A stretch of 64,000 bases of DNA from Gymnothorax reevesii. Taxonomy: Eukaryota > Chordata > Actinopteri > Anguilliformes > Muraenidae. The number at the start of each line of letters is the position of its first letter. Within the stretch, counting starts at the first letter, position 1. Under the pieces are notes generated by a model, which saw only the letters and a list, made by a program, of their open reading frames with translations, was not told the DNA's origin and made no database searches. The position numbers and the translations under genes are program-made. The stretch lies in the NCBI GenBank assembly GCA_029721435.1, contig CM056584.1:8576395-8640394 (forward strand). The letters are read 5' to 3'. Positions 25,005-38,023 of this stretch are shown here, in pieces.

Positions 25005-27286
25005 CTAGCGATCTAATGTGAGTGCTAATAGTTGGTCATTTTCATACTGTACGTGTCCTCTATGATGTTAATTGGAGATCAGATGGCATTTCAGCTTAAC
25101 CCTTCTTGTATAACAAAAAAATTGAGTAATGTTAATGTTTAAATGCTAATGCTAACATGCTAATGCTAGCGATCTAATGTGAGTTCTAATATCTGGTCAT
25201 TTTCATACTATACGTGTCCTCTATGATGTTAATAGGAGATCAGATGGCATTTCAGCTTAACCCTTCTTTTGTAAAATGGAAATTGAGTGACATTAATGTT
25301 TTAATACTAATGCTAACATGCTAATGCTAGCGATCTAATGTGGGTGCTAATATCTGGTCATTTTCATACTGTACGTGTCCTCTATGATGGGAGTATGGGA
25401 TCAGATGGCATTTCAGCTTAACCCTGCGTGTGTAAAATGGAAATTGAGTGACGTTAATGTTTGAATACTAATGCTAACATGCTAATGCTAGCAATCTAAT
25501 CTGAGTGCTAATATCTGGTCATTTTCATACTGTACGTGTCCTCTATGATGGGAGTATGGGATCAGATGGCATTTCAGCTTAACCCTGCTTGTGTAAAATG
25601 GAAATTTAGTGACGTTAAAGTTTGAATGCTAATGCTAACATGCTAATGCTAGCGATCTAATGTGAGTGCTAATATCTGGTCATTTTCATACTGTACGTGT
25701 CCTCTATGATGGGAGTATGGGATCAGATGGCATTTCAGCTTAACCCTGCTTGTGTAAAATGGAAATTGAGTGAAGTTAATGTTGGAATACTAATGCTAAC
25801 ATGCTTATGCTAGCAATCTATTGTGAGTGCCAATATCTGGTGATTTTCATACTGTACGTGTCCTCCATGATTGGAGTATGGGATCAGATGGCATTTCAGC
25901 TTAACCCTGCTTGTGTAAAATAGAAATTGAGTGACGTTAATGTTTGAATGCTAATGCTAACATGCTAATGCTAGCGATCTAATGTGAGTGCTAATATCTG
26001 GTCATTTTCATACTGTACGTGTCCTCTATGATGTTAGGATGAGATCAGATGGCATTTCTCCTTCACCCTTCTTGTATTATAAGCAAATTGAGTAATGTTA
26101 ATGTTTCGATGCTAATGCTAACATGCTGATGCTAACATGCTAATGCTAGCAATCTAATGTGAGTGCTAATACCTGGTCATTTTCATACTGTACATGTCCT
26201 CTATGATGGGAGTATGGGATCAGATGGCATTTCAGCTTAACCCTGCTTGTGTAAAATGGAAATTGAGTTACATTAATGTTTGAATGCTAATGCTAACATG
26301 CTAATGCTAGCTATCTAATGGGAGTTCTAATATCTGGTCATTTTCATACTATACGTGTCCTCTTTGATGTTAATAGGAGATCAGATGGCATTTCAGCTTA
26401 ACCCTTCTTGTTTAAAATGGAAATTGAGTGATTTTAATGTTTAAATGCTAATGCTAACATGCTAAAGCTAGCGATCTAATGTGAGTGCTAATACCTGGTC
26501 ATTTTCATACTGTACGTGTCCTCTATGATGAGAATATGGGATCAGATGGCATTTCAGCTTAACCCTGTTTGTGTAAAATGGAAATTGAGTGAAGTTAATG
26601 TTTAAATGCTAATGCTAACATGCTAATGCTAGCGATCTAATGTGAGTGCTTATATCTGGTCATTTTCATACTGTACGTGTCCTCTATGATGTTAATAGGA
26701 GATCAGATGGCATTTCAGCTTAACCCTTCTTTTGTAAAATGGAAATTGAGTGACATTAATGTTTTAATACTAATGCTAACATGCTAATGCTAGCGATCTA
26801 ATGTGAGTGCTAATATCTGGTCATTTTCATACTTTACGTGTCCTCTATGATGTTAATAGGAGATCAGATGGCATTTCAGCTTAACCCTGCTTGTGTAAAA
26901 TGGAAATTCAGTGACGTTAATGTTTGAATGCTAATGCTAACATGCTAATGCTAGCGATCTATTGTGAGTGCCAATATCTGGTGATTTTCATACTGTACGT
27001 GTCCTCTATGATTGGAGTATGGGATCAGATGGCATTTCAGCTTAACCCTGCTTGTGTAAAATAGAAATTGAGTGACGTTAATGTTTGAATGCTAATGCTA
27101 ACATGCTAATGCTAGCAATCTAATGTGAGTTCTAATATCTGGTCATTTTCATACTGTAAGTGTCCTCTATGATGTTAGTATGAGATCAGATGGCATTTCT
27201 CCTTCACCCTTCTTGTATTATGAGCAAATTGAGTAATGTTAATGTTTCAATGCTAATGCTAACATGCTGATGCTAACATGCTAATG
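25005..27286 (+). repeat. B unit, 14-mer of 2282 bp, copy 1
   Basis: Monomer order by marker: gttggtcatt with taacaaaaaaattg; gagttct with actatacg; gtgggtgct with ccctgcgtg; gcaatctaatctgag; gacgttaaagtttg then gaagttaatgttgg types; ctattgtgagtgccaat with tcctccatg; E3 (25971); gcaatc with acctgg; gctatctaatggg; atgagaatatggg; gcttatatctgg; ctttacg with aaattcagtg; ctattgtgagtgccaat; E1 (27112). The markers for adjacent monomers can sit in either half, so the list is of markers and not strictly one per monomer. Length is 14 x 161 + 2 x 14. It recurs at 35742 and 56853. Confidence 0.87.
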
Positions 27287-29231
27287 CTAGCGATCTAATG
27301 TGAGTGCTAATAGTTGGTCATTTCATACTGTACGTGTCCTCTATGATGTTAATTGGAGATCAGATGGCATTTCAGCTTAACCCTTCTTGTATAATAAAAA
27401 AATTGAGTAATGTTAATGTTTAAATGCTAATGCTAACATGCTAATGCTAGCGATCTAATGTGAGTTCTAATATCTGGTCATTTTCATACTATACGTGTCC
27501 TCTATGATGTTAATAGGAGATCAGATGGCATTTCAGCTTAACCTTTCTTTTGTAAAATGGAAATTGAGTGACATTAATGTTTTAATACTAATGCTAACAT
27601 GCTAATGCTAGCGATCTAATGTGGGTGCTAATATCTGGTCATTTTCATACTGTACGTGTCCTCTATGATGGGAGTATGGGATCAGATGGCATTTCAGCTT
27701 AACCCTGCGTGTGTAAAATGGAAATTGAGTGACGTTAATGTTTGAATACTAATGCTAACATGCTAATGCTAGCAATCTAATCTGAGTGCTAATATCTGGT
27801 CATTTTCATACTGTACGTGTCCTCTATGATGGGAGTATGGGATCAGATGGCATTTCAGCTTAACCCTGCTTGTGTAAAATGGAAATTTAGTGACGTTAAA
27901 GTTTGAATGCTAATGCTAACATGCTAATGCTAGCGATCTAATGTGAGTGCTAATATCTGGTCATTTTCATACTGTACGTGTCCTCTATGATGGGAGTATG
28001 GGATCAGATGGCATTTCAGCTTAACCCTGCTTGTGTAAAATGGAAATTGAGTGAAGTTAATGTTGGAATACTAATGCTAACATGCTTATGCTAGCAATCT
28101 ATTGTGAGTGCCAATATCTGGTGATTTTCATACTGTACGTGTCCTCTATGATGTTAGGATGAGATCAGATGGCATTTCTCCTTCACCCTTCTTGTATTAT
28201 AAGCAAATTGAGTAATGTTAATGTTTCGATGCTAATGCTAACATGCTGATGCTAACATGCTAATGCTAGCAATCTAATGTGAGTGCTAATACCTGGTCAT
28301 TTTCATACTGTACATGTCCTCTATGATGGGAGTATGGGATCAGATGGCATTTCAGCTTAACCCTGCTTGTGTAAAATGGAAATTGAGTGACATTAATGTT
28401 TGAATGCTAATGCTAACATGCTAATGCTAGCTATCTAATGGGAGTTCTAATATCTGGTCATTTTCATACTATACGTGTCCTCTTTGATGTTAATAGGAGA
28501 TCAGATGGCATTTCAGCTTAACCCTTCTTGTTTAAAATGGAAATTGAGTGATTTTAATGTTTAAATGCTAATGCTAACATGCTAAAGCTAGCGATCTAAT
28601 GTGAGTGCTAATACCTGGTCATTTTCATACTGTACGTGTCCTCTATGATGAGAATATGGGATCAGATGGCATTTCAGCTTAACCCTGTTTGTGTAAAATG
28701 GAAATTGAGTGAAGTTAATGTTTAAATGCTAATGCTAACATGCTAATGCTAGCGATCTAATGTGAGTGCTTATATCTGGTCATTTTCATACTGTACGTGT
28801 CCTCTATGATGTTAATAGGAGATCAGATGGCATTTCAGCTTTACCCTTCTTTTGTAAAATGGAAATTGAGTGACATTAATGTTTTAATACTAATGCTAAC
28901 ATGCTAATGCTAGCGATTTAATGTGAGGGCTAATATCTGGTCATTTTCATACTTTACGTGTCGTCTATGATGTTAATAGGAGATCAGATGGCATTTCAGC
29001 TTAACCCTGCTTGTGTAAAATGGAAATTCAGTGACGTTAATGTTTGAATGCTAATGCTAACATGCTAATGCTAGCGATCTATTGTGAGTGCCAATAACTG
29101 GTGATTTTCATACTGTACGTGTCCTCTATGATTGGAGTATGGGATCAGATGGCATTTCAGCTTAACCCTGCTTGTGTAAAATAGAAATTGAGTGACGTTA
29201 ATGTTTGAATGCTCATGCTAACATGCTAATG
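27287..29231 (+). repeat. Shortened second B unit, copy 1
   Basis: This begins like 25005 but with two losses. One base of the tttt run is missing in gttggtcatttcatac (near 27318). The tcctccatgattgg monomer body is gone: the ctattgtgagtgccaat head at about 28091 runs straight into the E3 body. Thus E3 follows after 5 monomers, not 6, and the E3-to-E3 spacing is 2120 bp. After the six monomers behind E3 the sequence passes into H at 29232 and not into another E1. An aataactgg variant near 29092 marks the last monomer. Confidence 0.86.
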
Positions 29232-31513
29232 CTAGCGATCTAATGTGAGTGCTAATACCTGGTCATTTTCAAACTGTACATGTCCTCTATGATGGGAGTA
29301 TGAGATCAGATGGCTTTTCAGCTTAACCCTGCTTGTGTCAAATGGAAATTTAATGACATTCATGTTTTAATGCTAATGCTAACATGCTAATGCTAGCGAT
29401 CTAATGTGAGTGCTAATATCTGGTCATTTTCAAACTATACGTGTCCTCTAGGATGTTAATAGGAGATCAGATGGCATTTCAGCTTAACCCTATTTGTGTA
29501 AAATGGAAATTGAGTGATGTTAATGTTTAAATGCTAATGCTAACATGCTGATGCTAGCGCTCTAATGTGAGTGCTAATATCTGTTCATTTTCATACTGTA
29601 CGTGTCCTCTATGATGGGAATATGGGATCAGATGGCATTTCAGCATATCCCTGTTTGTGTAAAATGGAAATTGAGTGACGTTAATGTTTAAATGCTAATG
29701 CTAACATGCTAATGCTAGCGATCTAATGTGAGTGCTAATATCTGGTCATTTTCATACTGCACGTGTCCTCTATGATGTTAATAGGAGATCAGATGGCATT
29801 TCAGCTTAACCCTTCTTGTATAATAAAAAAATTGAGTAATGTTAATGTTTAAATGCTAATGCTAACATGCTAATGCTAGCGATCTAATGTGAGTTCTAAT
29901 ATCTGGTCATTTTCATACTATACGTGTTCTCTATGATGTTAATAGGAGATCAGATGGCATTTCAGCTTTACCCTTCTTTTGTAAAATGGAAATTGAGTGA
30001 CATTAAAGTTTTTATACTAATGCTAGCATGCTAATGCTAGCGATCTAATGTGGGTGCTAATATCTGGTCATTTTCATACTGTACGTGTCCTCTATGATGG
30101 GAGTATGGGATCAGATGGCATTTCAGCTTAACCCTGCTTGTGTAAAATGGAAATTGAGTGACGTTAATGTATGAATACTAATGCTAACATGCTAATGCTA
30201 GCAATCTAATGTGAGTGCTAATATCTGGTCATTTTCATACTGTACGTGTCCTCTATGATGGGAGTATGGGATCAGATGGCATTTCAGCTTAACCCTGCTT
30301 GTGTAAAATAGAAATTGAGTGATGTTAATGTTTGAATGCTAATGCTAACATGCTAATGCTAGCGATCTAATGTGAGTTCTAATATCTGGTCATTTTCATA
30401 CTGTAAGTGTCCTCTATAATGTTAGTATGAGATCAGATGGCATTTCTCCTTCACCCTTCTTGTATTATGAGCAAATTGAGTAATGTTAATGTTTCAATGC
30501 TAATGCTAACATGCTGATGCTAACATGCTAATGCTAGCGATCTAATGTGAGTGCTAATAGTTGGTCATTTTCATACTGTACGTGTCCTCTATGATGTTAA
30601 TTGGAGATCAGATGGCATTTCAGCTTAACCCTTCTTGTATAATAAAAAAATTGAGTAATGTTAATGTTTAAAAGCTAATGCTAATATGCCAATGCTAGCG
30701 ATCTAATGTGAGTTCTAATATCTGGTCATTTTCATCCTATACGTGTCCTCTATAATGTTAATAGGAGATCAGATGGCATTTCAGCTTAACCCTTCTTGTG
30801 TAAAATGGAAATTGTGTGACATTAATGTTTTAATACTAATGCTAACATGCTAATGCTAGCGATCTAATGTCAGTGCTAATATCTGGTCATTTTGATACTG
30901 TACTTGTCCTCTATGATGTTAATAGGAGATCAGATGGCATTTCAGCTTAACCCTGCTTGTGTAAAATAGAAATTGAGTGACGTTAATGTTTGAATGCTAA
31001 TGCTAACATGCTAATGCTAGTGATCTAATGTGAGTGCTAATATCTGGTCATTTTCATACTGTACGTGTCCTCTATGATGGGAGTACGGGATCAGATGGCA
31101 TTTCAGCTTAACCCTGCTTGTGTAAAATGGAAATTGAGTGACGTTAATGTTTGAATACTAATGCTAACATGCTATTGCTTGCAATCTAATGTGATTGCTA
31201 ATATCTGGTCATTTTCATACTGTACGTGTCCTCTATGATGGGAGTATGGGATCAGATGGCATTTCTGCTTAACCCTGCTTGTGTAAAATAGAAATTGAGT
31301 GACGTTAATGTTTGAATCCTAATGCTAACATGCTAATGCTAGCGATCTAATGTGAGTGCTAATATCTGGTCATTTTCATACTGTAAGTGTCCTCTATGAT
31401 GTTAGTATGAGATCAGAAGACATTTCTCCTTCACCCTTCTTGTATTATAAGCAAATTGGGTAATGTTAATGTTTCAATGCTAATACTAACATGCTGATGC
31501 TAACATGCTAATG
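29232..31513 (+). repeat. H unit reduced to 14 monomers
   Basis: It starts like H unit 1 (caaactgtacatg, gtgtcaaatgg at about 29336, caaactatacg with ctaggatg) and follows H through E1 (30359), gttggtcatt and catcctatacg. The monomer 30856-31016 then joins the cagtgct head, with the private gatactgtacttg, to the aaatagaaattg tail of the H gccaat monomer. Eight monomers of H are missing at this point. It closes with gctagtgatc, gcttgcaatc and E2 (31339). Confidence 0.87.
30856..31016 (+). repeat. Fusion monomer at an 8-monomer deletion
   Basis: The head carries gtcagtgct and gatactgtacttg, as in the full H copy at about 41593. The tail carries ccctgcttgtgtaaaatag and gacgttaatgtttgaatgc, as in H monomer 19. 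The monomer keeps 161 bp. The identical fusion recurs at 33782-33942, which shows that the deletion came before the 2926-bp tandem duplication. Confidence 0.88.
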
Positions 31514-34439
31514 CTACAAATCAAATGTGAGTGCTAATACCTGGTCATTTTCATACTGTACATGTCTTCTATGATGGGAATATGGGATCAGATGGCATTT
31601 CAGCTTAACCCTGCTTGTGTAAAATGGAAATTGAGTGACGTTAATGTTTGAATGCTAATGCTAACATGCTAATGCTAGCGATCTTATGTGAGTGCTAATA
31701 TCTGGTCATTTTTATACTATACGTGTCCTCTATGATGTTAATAGAAGATCAGATGGCATTTCAGCTTAACCCTTCTTGTGTAAAATGGAAATTGAGTGAT
31801 GTTAATGTTTAAATGCTAATGCTAACATGCTGATGCTAGCGCTCTAATGTGAGTGCTAATATCTGGTCATTTTCATACTGTACGTGTCCTCTATGATGGG
31901 AATATGGGATCAGATGGCATTTCAGCATAACCCTGTTTGTGTAAAATGGAAATTGAGTGGAGTTAATGTTTAAATGCTAATGCTAACATGCTAATGCTAG
32001 CGATCTAATGTGAGTGCTAATATCTGGTCATTTTCATACTGTACGTGTCCTCTATGATCTTAATAGGAGATCAGATGGCATTTCAGCTTAACCCTTCTTG
32101 TATAATAAAAAAATTGAGTAATGTTAATGTTTAAATGCTAATGCTAACATGCTAATGCTAGCGATTTAATGTGAGTTCTAATATCTGGTCATTTTCATAC
32201 TATACGTTTCCTCTATGATGTTAATAGGAGATCAGATGGCATTTCAGCTTAAGCCTTCTTTTGTAAAATGGAAATTGAGTGACATTAATGTTTTAATACT
32301 AATGCTAACATGCTAATGCTAGCGATCTAATGTCAGTGCTAATATCTGGTCATTTTCATACTGTACGTGTCCTCTATGATGGGAGTATGGGATCAGATGG
32401 CATTTCAGCTTAACCCTGCGTGTGTAAAATGGAAATTGAGTGACGTTAATGTTTGAATACTAATGCTAACATGCTAATGCTAGCAATCTAATCTGAGTGC
32501 TAATATCTGGTCATTTTCATACTGTACGTGTCCTCTATGATGGGAGTATGGGATCAGATGGCATTTCAGCTTAACCCTGCTTGTGTAAAATAGAAATTGA
32601 GTGACGTTAATGTTTGAATGCTAATGCTAACATGCTAATGCTAGCAATCTAATGTGAGTTCTAATATCTGGTCATTTTCATACTGTAAGTGTCCTCTATG
32701 ATGTTAGTATGAGATCAGATGGCATTTCTCCTTCACCCTTCTTGTATTATGAGCAAATTGAGTAATGTTAATGTTTCAATGCTAATGCTAACATGCTAAT
32801 GCTAGCGATCTAATGTGAGTTCTAATATCTGGTCATTTTCATACTATACGTGTTCTCTATGATGTTAATAGGAGATCAGATGGCATTTCAGCTTTACCCT
32901 TCTTTTGTAAAATGGAAATTGAGTGACATTAAAGTTTTTATACTAATGCTAGCATGCTAATGCTAGCGATCTAATGTGGGTGCTAATATCTGGTCATTTT
33001 CATACTGTACGTGTCCTCTATGATGGGAGTATGGGATCAGATGGCATTTCAGCTTAACCCTGCTTGTGTAAAATGGAAATTGAGTGACGTTAATGTATGA
33101 ATACTAATGCTAACATGCTAATGCTAGCAATCTAATGTGAGTGCTAATATCTGGTCATTTTCATACTGTACGTGTCCTCTATGATGGGAGTATGGGATCA
33201 GATGGCATTTCAGCTTAACCCTGCTTGTATAAAATAGAAATTGAGTGATGTTAATGTTTGAATGCTAATGCTAACATGCTAATGCTAGCGATCTAATGTG
33301 AGTTCTAATATCTGGTCATTTTCATACTGTAAGTGTCCTCTATAATGTTAGTATGAGATCAGATGGCATTTCTCCTTCACCCTTCTTGTATTATGAGCAA
33401 ATTGAGTAATGTTAATGTTTCAATGCTAATGCTAACATGCTGATGCTAACATGCTAATGCTAGCGATCTAATGTGAGTGCTAATAGTTGGTCATTTTCAT
33501 ACTGTACGTGTCCTCTATGATGTTAATTGGAGATCAGATGGCATTTCAGCTTAACCCTTCTTGTATAATAAAAAAATTGAGTAATGTTAATGTTTAAAAG
33601 CTAATGCTAATATGCCAATGCTAGCGATCTAATGTGAGTTCTAATATCTGGTCATTTTCATCCTATACGTGTCCTCTATAATGTTAATAGGAGATCAGAT
33701 GGCATTTCAGCTTAACCCTTCTTGTGTAAAATGGAAATTGTGTGACATTAATGTTTTAATACTAATGCTAACATGCTAATGCTAGCGATCTAATGTCAGT
33801 GCTAATATCTGGTCATTTTGATACTGTACTTGTCCTCTATGATGTTAATAGGAGATCAGATGGCATTTCAGCTTAACCCTGCTTGTGTAAAATAGAAATT
33901 GAGTGACGTTAATGTTTGAATGCTAATGCTAACATGCTAATGCTAGTGATCTAATGTGAGTGCTAATATCTGGTCATTTTCATACTGTACGTGTCCTCTA
34001 TGATGGGAGTACGGGATCAGATGGCATTTCAGCTTAACCCTGCTTGTGTAAAATGGAAATTGAGTGACGTTAATGTTTGAATACTAATGCTAACATGCTA
34101 TTGCTTGCAATCTAATGTGATTGCTAATATCTGGTCATTTTCATACTGTACGTGTCCTCTATGATGGGAGTATGGGATCAGATGGCATTTCAGCTTAACC
34201 CTGCTTGTGTAAAATAGAAATTGAGTGACGTTAATGTTTGAATCCTAATGCTAACATGCTAATGCTAGCGATCTAATGTGAGTGCTAATATCTGGTCATT
34301 TTCATACTGTAAGTGTCCTCTATGATGTTAGTATGAGATCAGAAGACATTTCTCCTTCACCCTTCTTGTATTATAAGCAAATTGGGTAATGTTAATGTTT
34401 CAATGCTAATACTAACATGCTGATGCTAACATGCTAATG
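31514..34439 (+). repeat. 18-mer tandem duplication (2926 bp)
   Basis: Landmark to landmark this is 2926 bp. It repeats the preceding material: tacgtgttct at 29921 and 32847, gatactgtacttg near 30894 and 33820, and the fusion monomer at 30856 and 33782, all 2926 bp apart. It begins with H monomers 1-5, gtcagtgct and gcaatctaatctgag, then the shortened E1 at 32641, and then H material from gagttct (32802) to E2 (34265). Confidence 0.89.
32641..32801 (+). repeat. E1 head with standard 161-bp tail (fusion monomer)
   Basis: The body carries all E1 marks (tgtaagtgtcc, tttctccttcaccc, ttatgagcaaattgag, gtttcaatgc) but the 14-bp gctgatgctaacat block is absent. It is the only such case among 42 long-family bodies. 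It sits at the join of the 2926-bp duplication and is followed by the gagttct monomer with tacgtgttct known from 29876. Loss of the block by crossover inside the heptamer region is the simplest reading. Confidence 0.88.
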
Positions 34440-35741
34440 CTACAAATCAAATGTGAGTGCTAATACCTGGTCATTTTCATACTGTACATGTCTTCTATGA
34501 TGGGAATATGGGATCAGATGGCATTTCAGCTTAACCCTGCTTGTGTAAAATGGAAATTGAGTGACGTTAATGTTTGAATGCTAATGCTAACATGCTAATG
34601 CTAGCGATCTTATGTGAGTGCTAATATCTGGTCATTTTTATACTATACGTGTCCTCTATGATGTTAATAGAAGATCAGATGGCATTTCAGCTTAACCCTT
34701 CTTGTGTAAAATGGAAATTGAGTGATGTTAATGTTTAAATGCTAATGCTAACATGCTGATGCTAGCGCTCTAATGTGAGTGCTAATATCTGGTCATTTTC
34801 ATACTGTACGTGTCCTCTATGATGGGAATATGGGATCAGATGGCATTTCAGCATAACCCTGTTTGTGTAAAATGGAAATTGAGTGGAGTTAATGTTTAAA
34901 TGCTAATGCTAACATGCTAATGCTAGCGATCTAATGTGAGTGCTAATATCTGGTCATTTTCATACTGTACGTGTCCTCTATGATCTTAATAGGAGATCAG
35001 ATGGCATTTCAGCTTAACCCTTCTTGTATAATAAAAAAATTGAGTAATGTTAATGTTTAAATGCTAATGCTAACATGCTAATGCTAGCGATTTAATGTGA
35101 GTTCTAATATCTGGTCATTTTCATACTATACGTTTCCTCTATGATGTTAATAGGAGATCAGATGGCATTTCAGCTTAAGCCTTCTTTTCTAAAATGGAAA
35201 TTGAGTGACATTAATGTTTTAATACTAATGCTAACATGCTAATGCTAGCGATCTAATGTCAGTGCTAATATCTGGTCATTTTCATACTGTACGTGTCCTC
35301 TATGATGGGAGTATGGGATCAGATGGCATTTCAGCTTAACCCTGCGTGTGTAAAATGGAAATTGAGTGACGTTAATGTTTGAATACTAATGCTAACATGC
35401 TAATGCTAGCAATCTAATCTGAGTGCTAATATCTGGTCATTTTCATACTGTACGTGTCCTCTATGATGGGAGTATGGGATCAGATGGCATTTCAGCTTAA
35501 CCCTGCTTGTGTAAAATAGAAATTGAGTGACGTTAATGTTTGAATGCTAATGCTAACATGCTAATGCTAGCAATCTAATGTGAGTTCTAATATCTGGTCA
35601 TTTTCATACTGTAAGTGTCCTCTATGATGTTAGTATGAGATCAGATGGCATTTCTCCTTCACCCTTCTTGTATTATGAGCAAATTGAGTAATGTTAATGT
35701 TTCAATGCTAATGCTAACATGCTGATGCTAACATGCTAATG
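34440..35741 (+). repeat. H head joined to B, copy 2 (8 monomers)
   Basis: This is the counterpart of 23703-25004 at an offset of 10737 bp and has the same rare marks (tagaagatc, tacgtttcc, cttaagcc). Private changes are cttttctaaaatgg near 35183 and, in the monomer just after its E1 (35567-35741), gtacttgtcc near 35787. It begins the second large composite block. Confidence 0.87.
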
Positions 35742-38023
35742 CTAGCGATCTAATGTGAGTGCTAATAGTTGGTCATTTTCATACTGTACTTGTCCTCTAT
35801 GATGTTAATTGGAGATCAGATGGCATTTCAGCTTAACCCTTCTTGTATAACAAAAAAATTGAGTAATGTTAATGTTTAAATGCTAATGCTAACATGCTAA
35901 TGCTAGCGATCTAATGTGAGTTCTAATATCTGGTCATTTTCATACTATACGTGTCCTCTATGATGTTAATAGGAGATCAGATGGCATTTCAGCTTAACCC
36001 TTCTTTTGTAAAATGGAAATTGAGTGACATTAATGTTTTAATACTAATGCTAACATGCTAATGCTAGCGATCTAATGTGGGTGCTAATATCTGGTCATTT
36101 TCATACTGTACGTGTCCTCTATGATGGGAGTATGGGATCAGATGGCATTTCAGCTTAACCCTGCGTGTGTAAAATGGAAATTGAGTGACGTTAATGTTTG
36201 AATACTAATGCTAACATGCTAATGCTAGCAATCTAATCTGAGTGCTAATATCTGGTCATTTTCATACTGTACGTGTCCTCTATGATGGGAGTATGGGATC
36301 AGATGGCATTTCAGCTTAACCCTGCTTGTGTAAAATGGAAATTTAGTGACGTTAAAGTTTGAATGCTAATGCTAACATGCTAATGCTAGCGATCTAATGT
36401 GAGTGCTAATATCTGGTCATTTTCATACTGTACGTGTCCTCTATGATGGGAGTATGGGATCAGATGGCATTTCAGCTTAACCCTGCTTGTGTAAAATGGA
36501 AATTGAGTGAAGTTAATGTTGGAATACTAATGCTAACATGCTTATGCTAGCAATCTATTGTGAGTGCCAATATCTGGTGATTTTCATACTGTACGTGTCC
36601 TCCATGATTGGAGTATGGGATCAGATGGCATTTCAGCTTAACCCTGCTTGTGTAAAATAGAAATTGAGTGACGTTAATGTTTGAATGCTAATGCTAACAT
36701 GCTAATGCTAGCGATCTAATGTGAGTGCTAATATCTGGTCATTTTCATACTGTACGTGTCCTCTATGATGTTAGGATGAGATCAGATGGCATTTCTCCTT
36801 CACCCTTCTTGTATTATAAGCAAATTGAGTAATGTTAATGTTTCGATGCTAATGCTAACATGCTGATGCTAACATGCTAATGCTAGCAATCTAATGTGAG
36901 TGCTAATACCTGGTCATTTTCATACTGTACATGTCCTCTATGATGGGAGTATGGGATCAGATGGCATTTCAGCTTAACCCTGCTTGTGTAAAATGGAAAT
37001 TGAGTGACATTAATGTTTGAATGCTAATGCTAACATGCTAATGCTAGCTATCTAATGGGAGTTCTAATATCTGGTCATTTTCATACTATACGTGTCCTCT
37101 TTGATGTTAATAGGAGATCAGATGGCATTTCAGCTTAACCCTTCTTGTTTAAAATGGAAATTGAGTGATTTTAATGTTTAAATGCTAATGCTAACATGCT
37201 AAAGCTAGCGATCTAATGTGAGTGCTAATACCTGGTCATTTTCATACTGTACGTGTCCTCTATGATGAGAATATGGGATCAGATGGCATTTCAGCTTAAC
37301 CCTGTTTGTGTAAAATGGAAATTGAGTGAAGTTAATGTTTAAATGCTAATGCTAACATGCTAATGCTAGCGATCTAATGTGAGTGCTTATATCTGGTCAT
37401 TTTCATACTGTACGTGTCCTCTATGATGTTAATAGGAGATCAGATGGCATTTCAGCTTAACCCTTCTTTTGTAAAATGGAAATTGAGTGACATTAATGTT
37501 TTAATACTAATGCTAACATGCTAATGCTAGCGATCTAATGTGAGTGCTAATATCTGGTCATTTTCATACTTTACGTGTCCTCTATGATGTTAATAGGAGA
37601 TCAGATGGCATTTCAGCTTAACCCTGCTTGTGTAAAATGGAAATTCAGTGACGTTAATGTTTGAATGCTAATGCTAACATGCTAATGCTAGCGATCTATT
37701 GTGAGTGCCAATATCTGGTGATTTTCATACTGTACGTGTCCTCTATGATTGGAGTATGGGATCAGATGGCATTTCAGCTTAACCCTGCTTGTGTAAAATA
37801 GAAATTGAGTGACGTTAATGTTTGAATGCTAATGCTAACATGCTAATGCTAGCAATCTAATGTGAGTTCTAATATCTGGTCATTTTCATACTGTAAGTGT
37901 CCTCTATGATGTTAGTATGAGATCAGATGGCATTTCTCCTTCACCCTTCTTGTATTATGAGCAAATTGAGTAATGTTAATGTTTCAATGCTAATGCTAAC
38001 ATGCTGATGCTAACATGCTAATG
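35742..38023 (+). repeat. B unit, 14-mer of 2282 bp, copy 2
   Basis: This matches 25005-27286 at an offset of 10737 bp in monomer order and length, including taacaaaaaaattg (35848), the tcctccatg monomer, E3 at 36708, gctatctaatggg near 37044 and E1 at 37849. Few differences are visible by eye; at 26273 the first copy reads gagttacatt where this one reads gagtgacatt. Confidence 0.87.
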
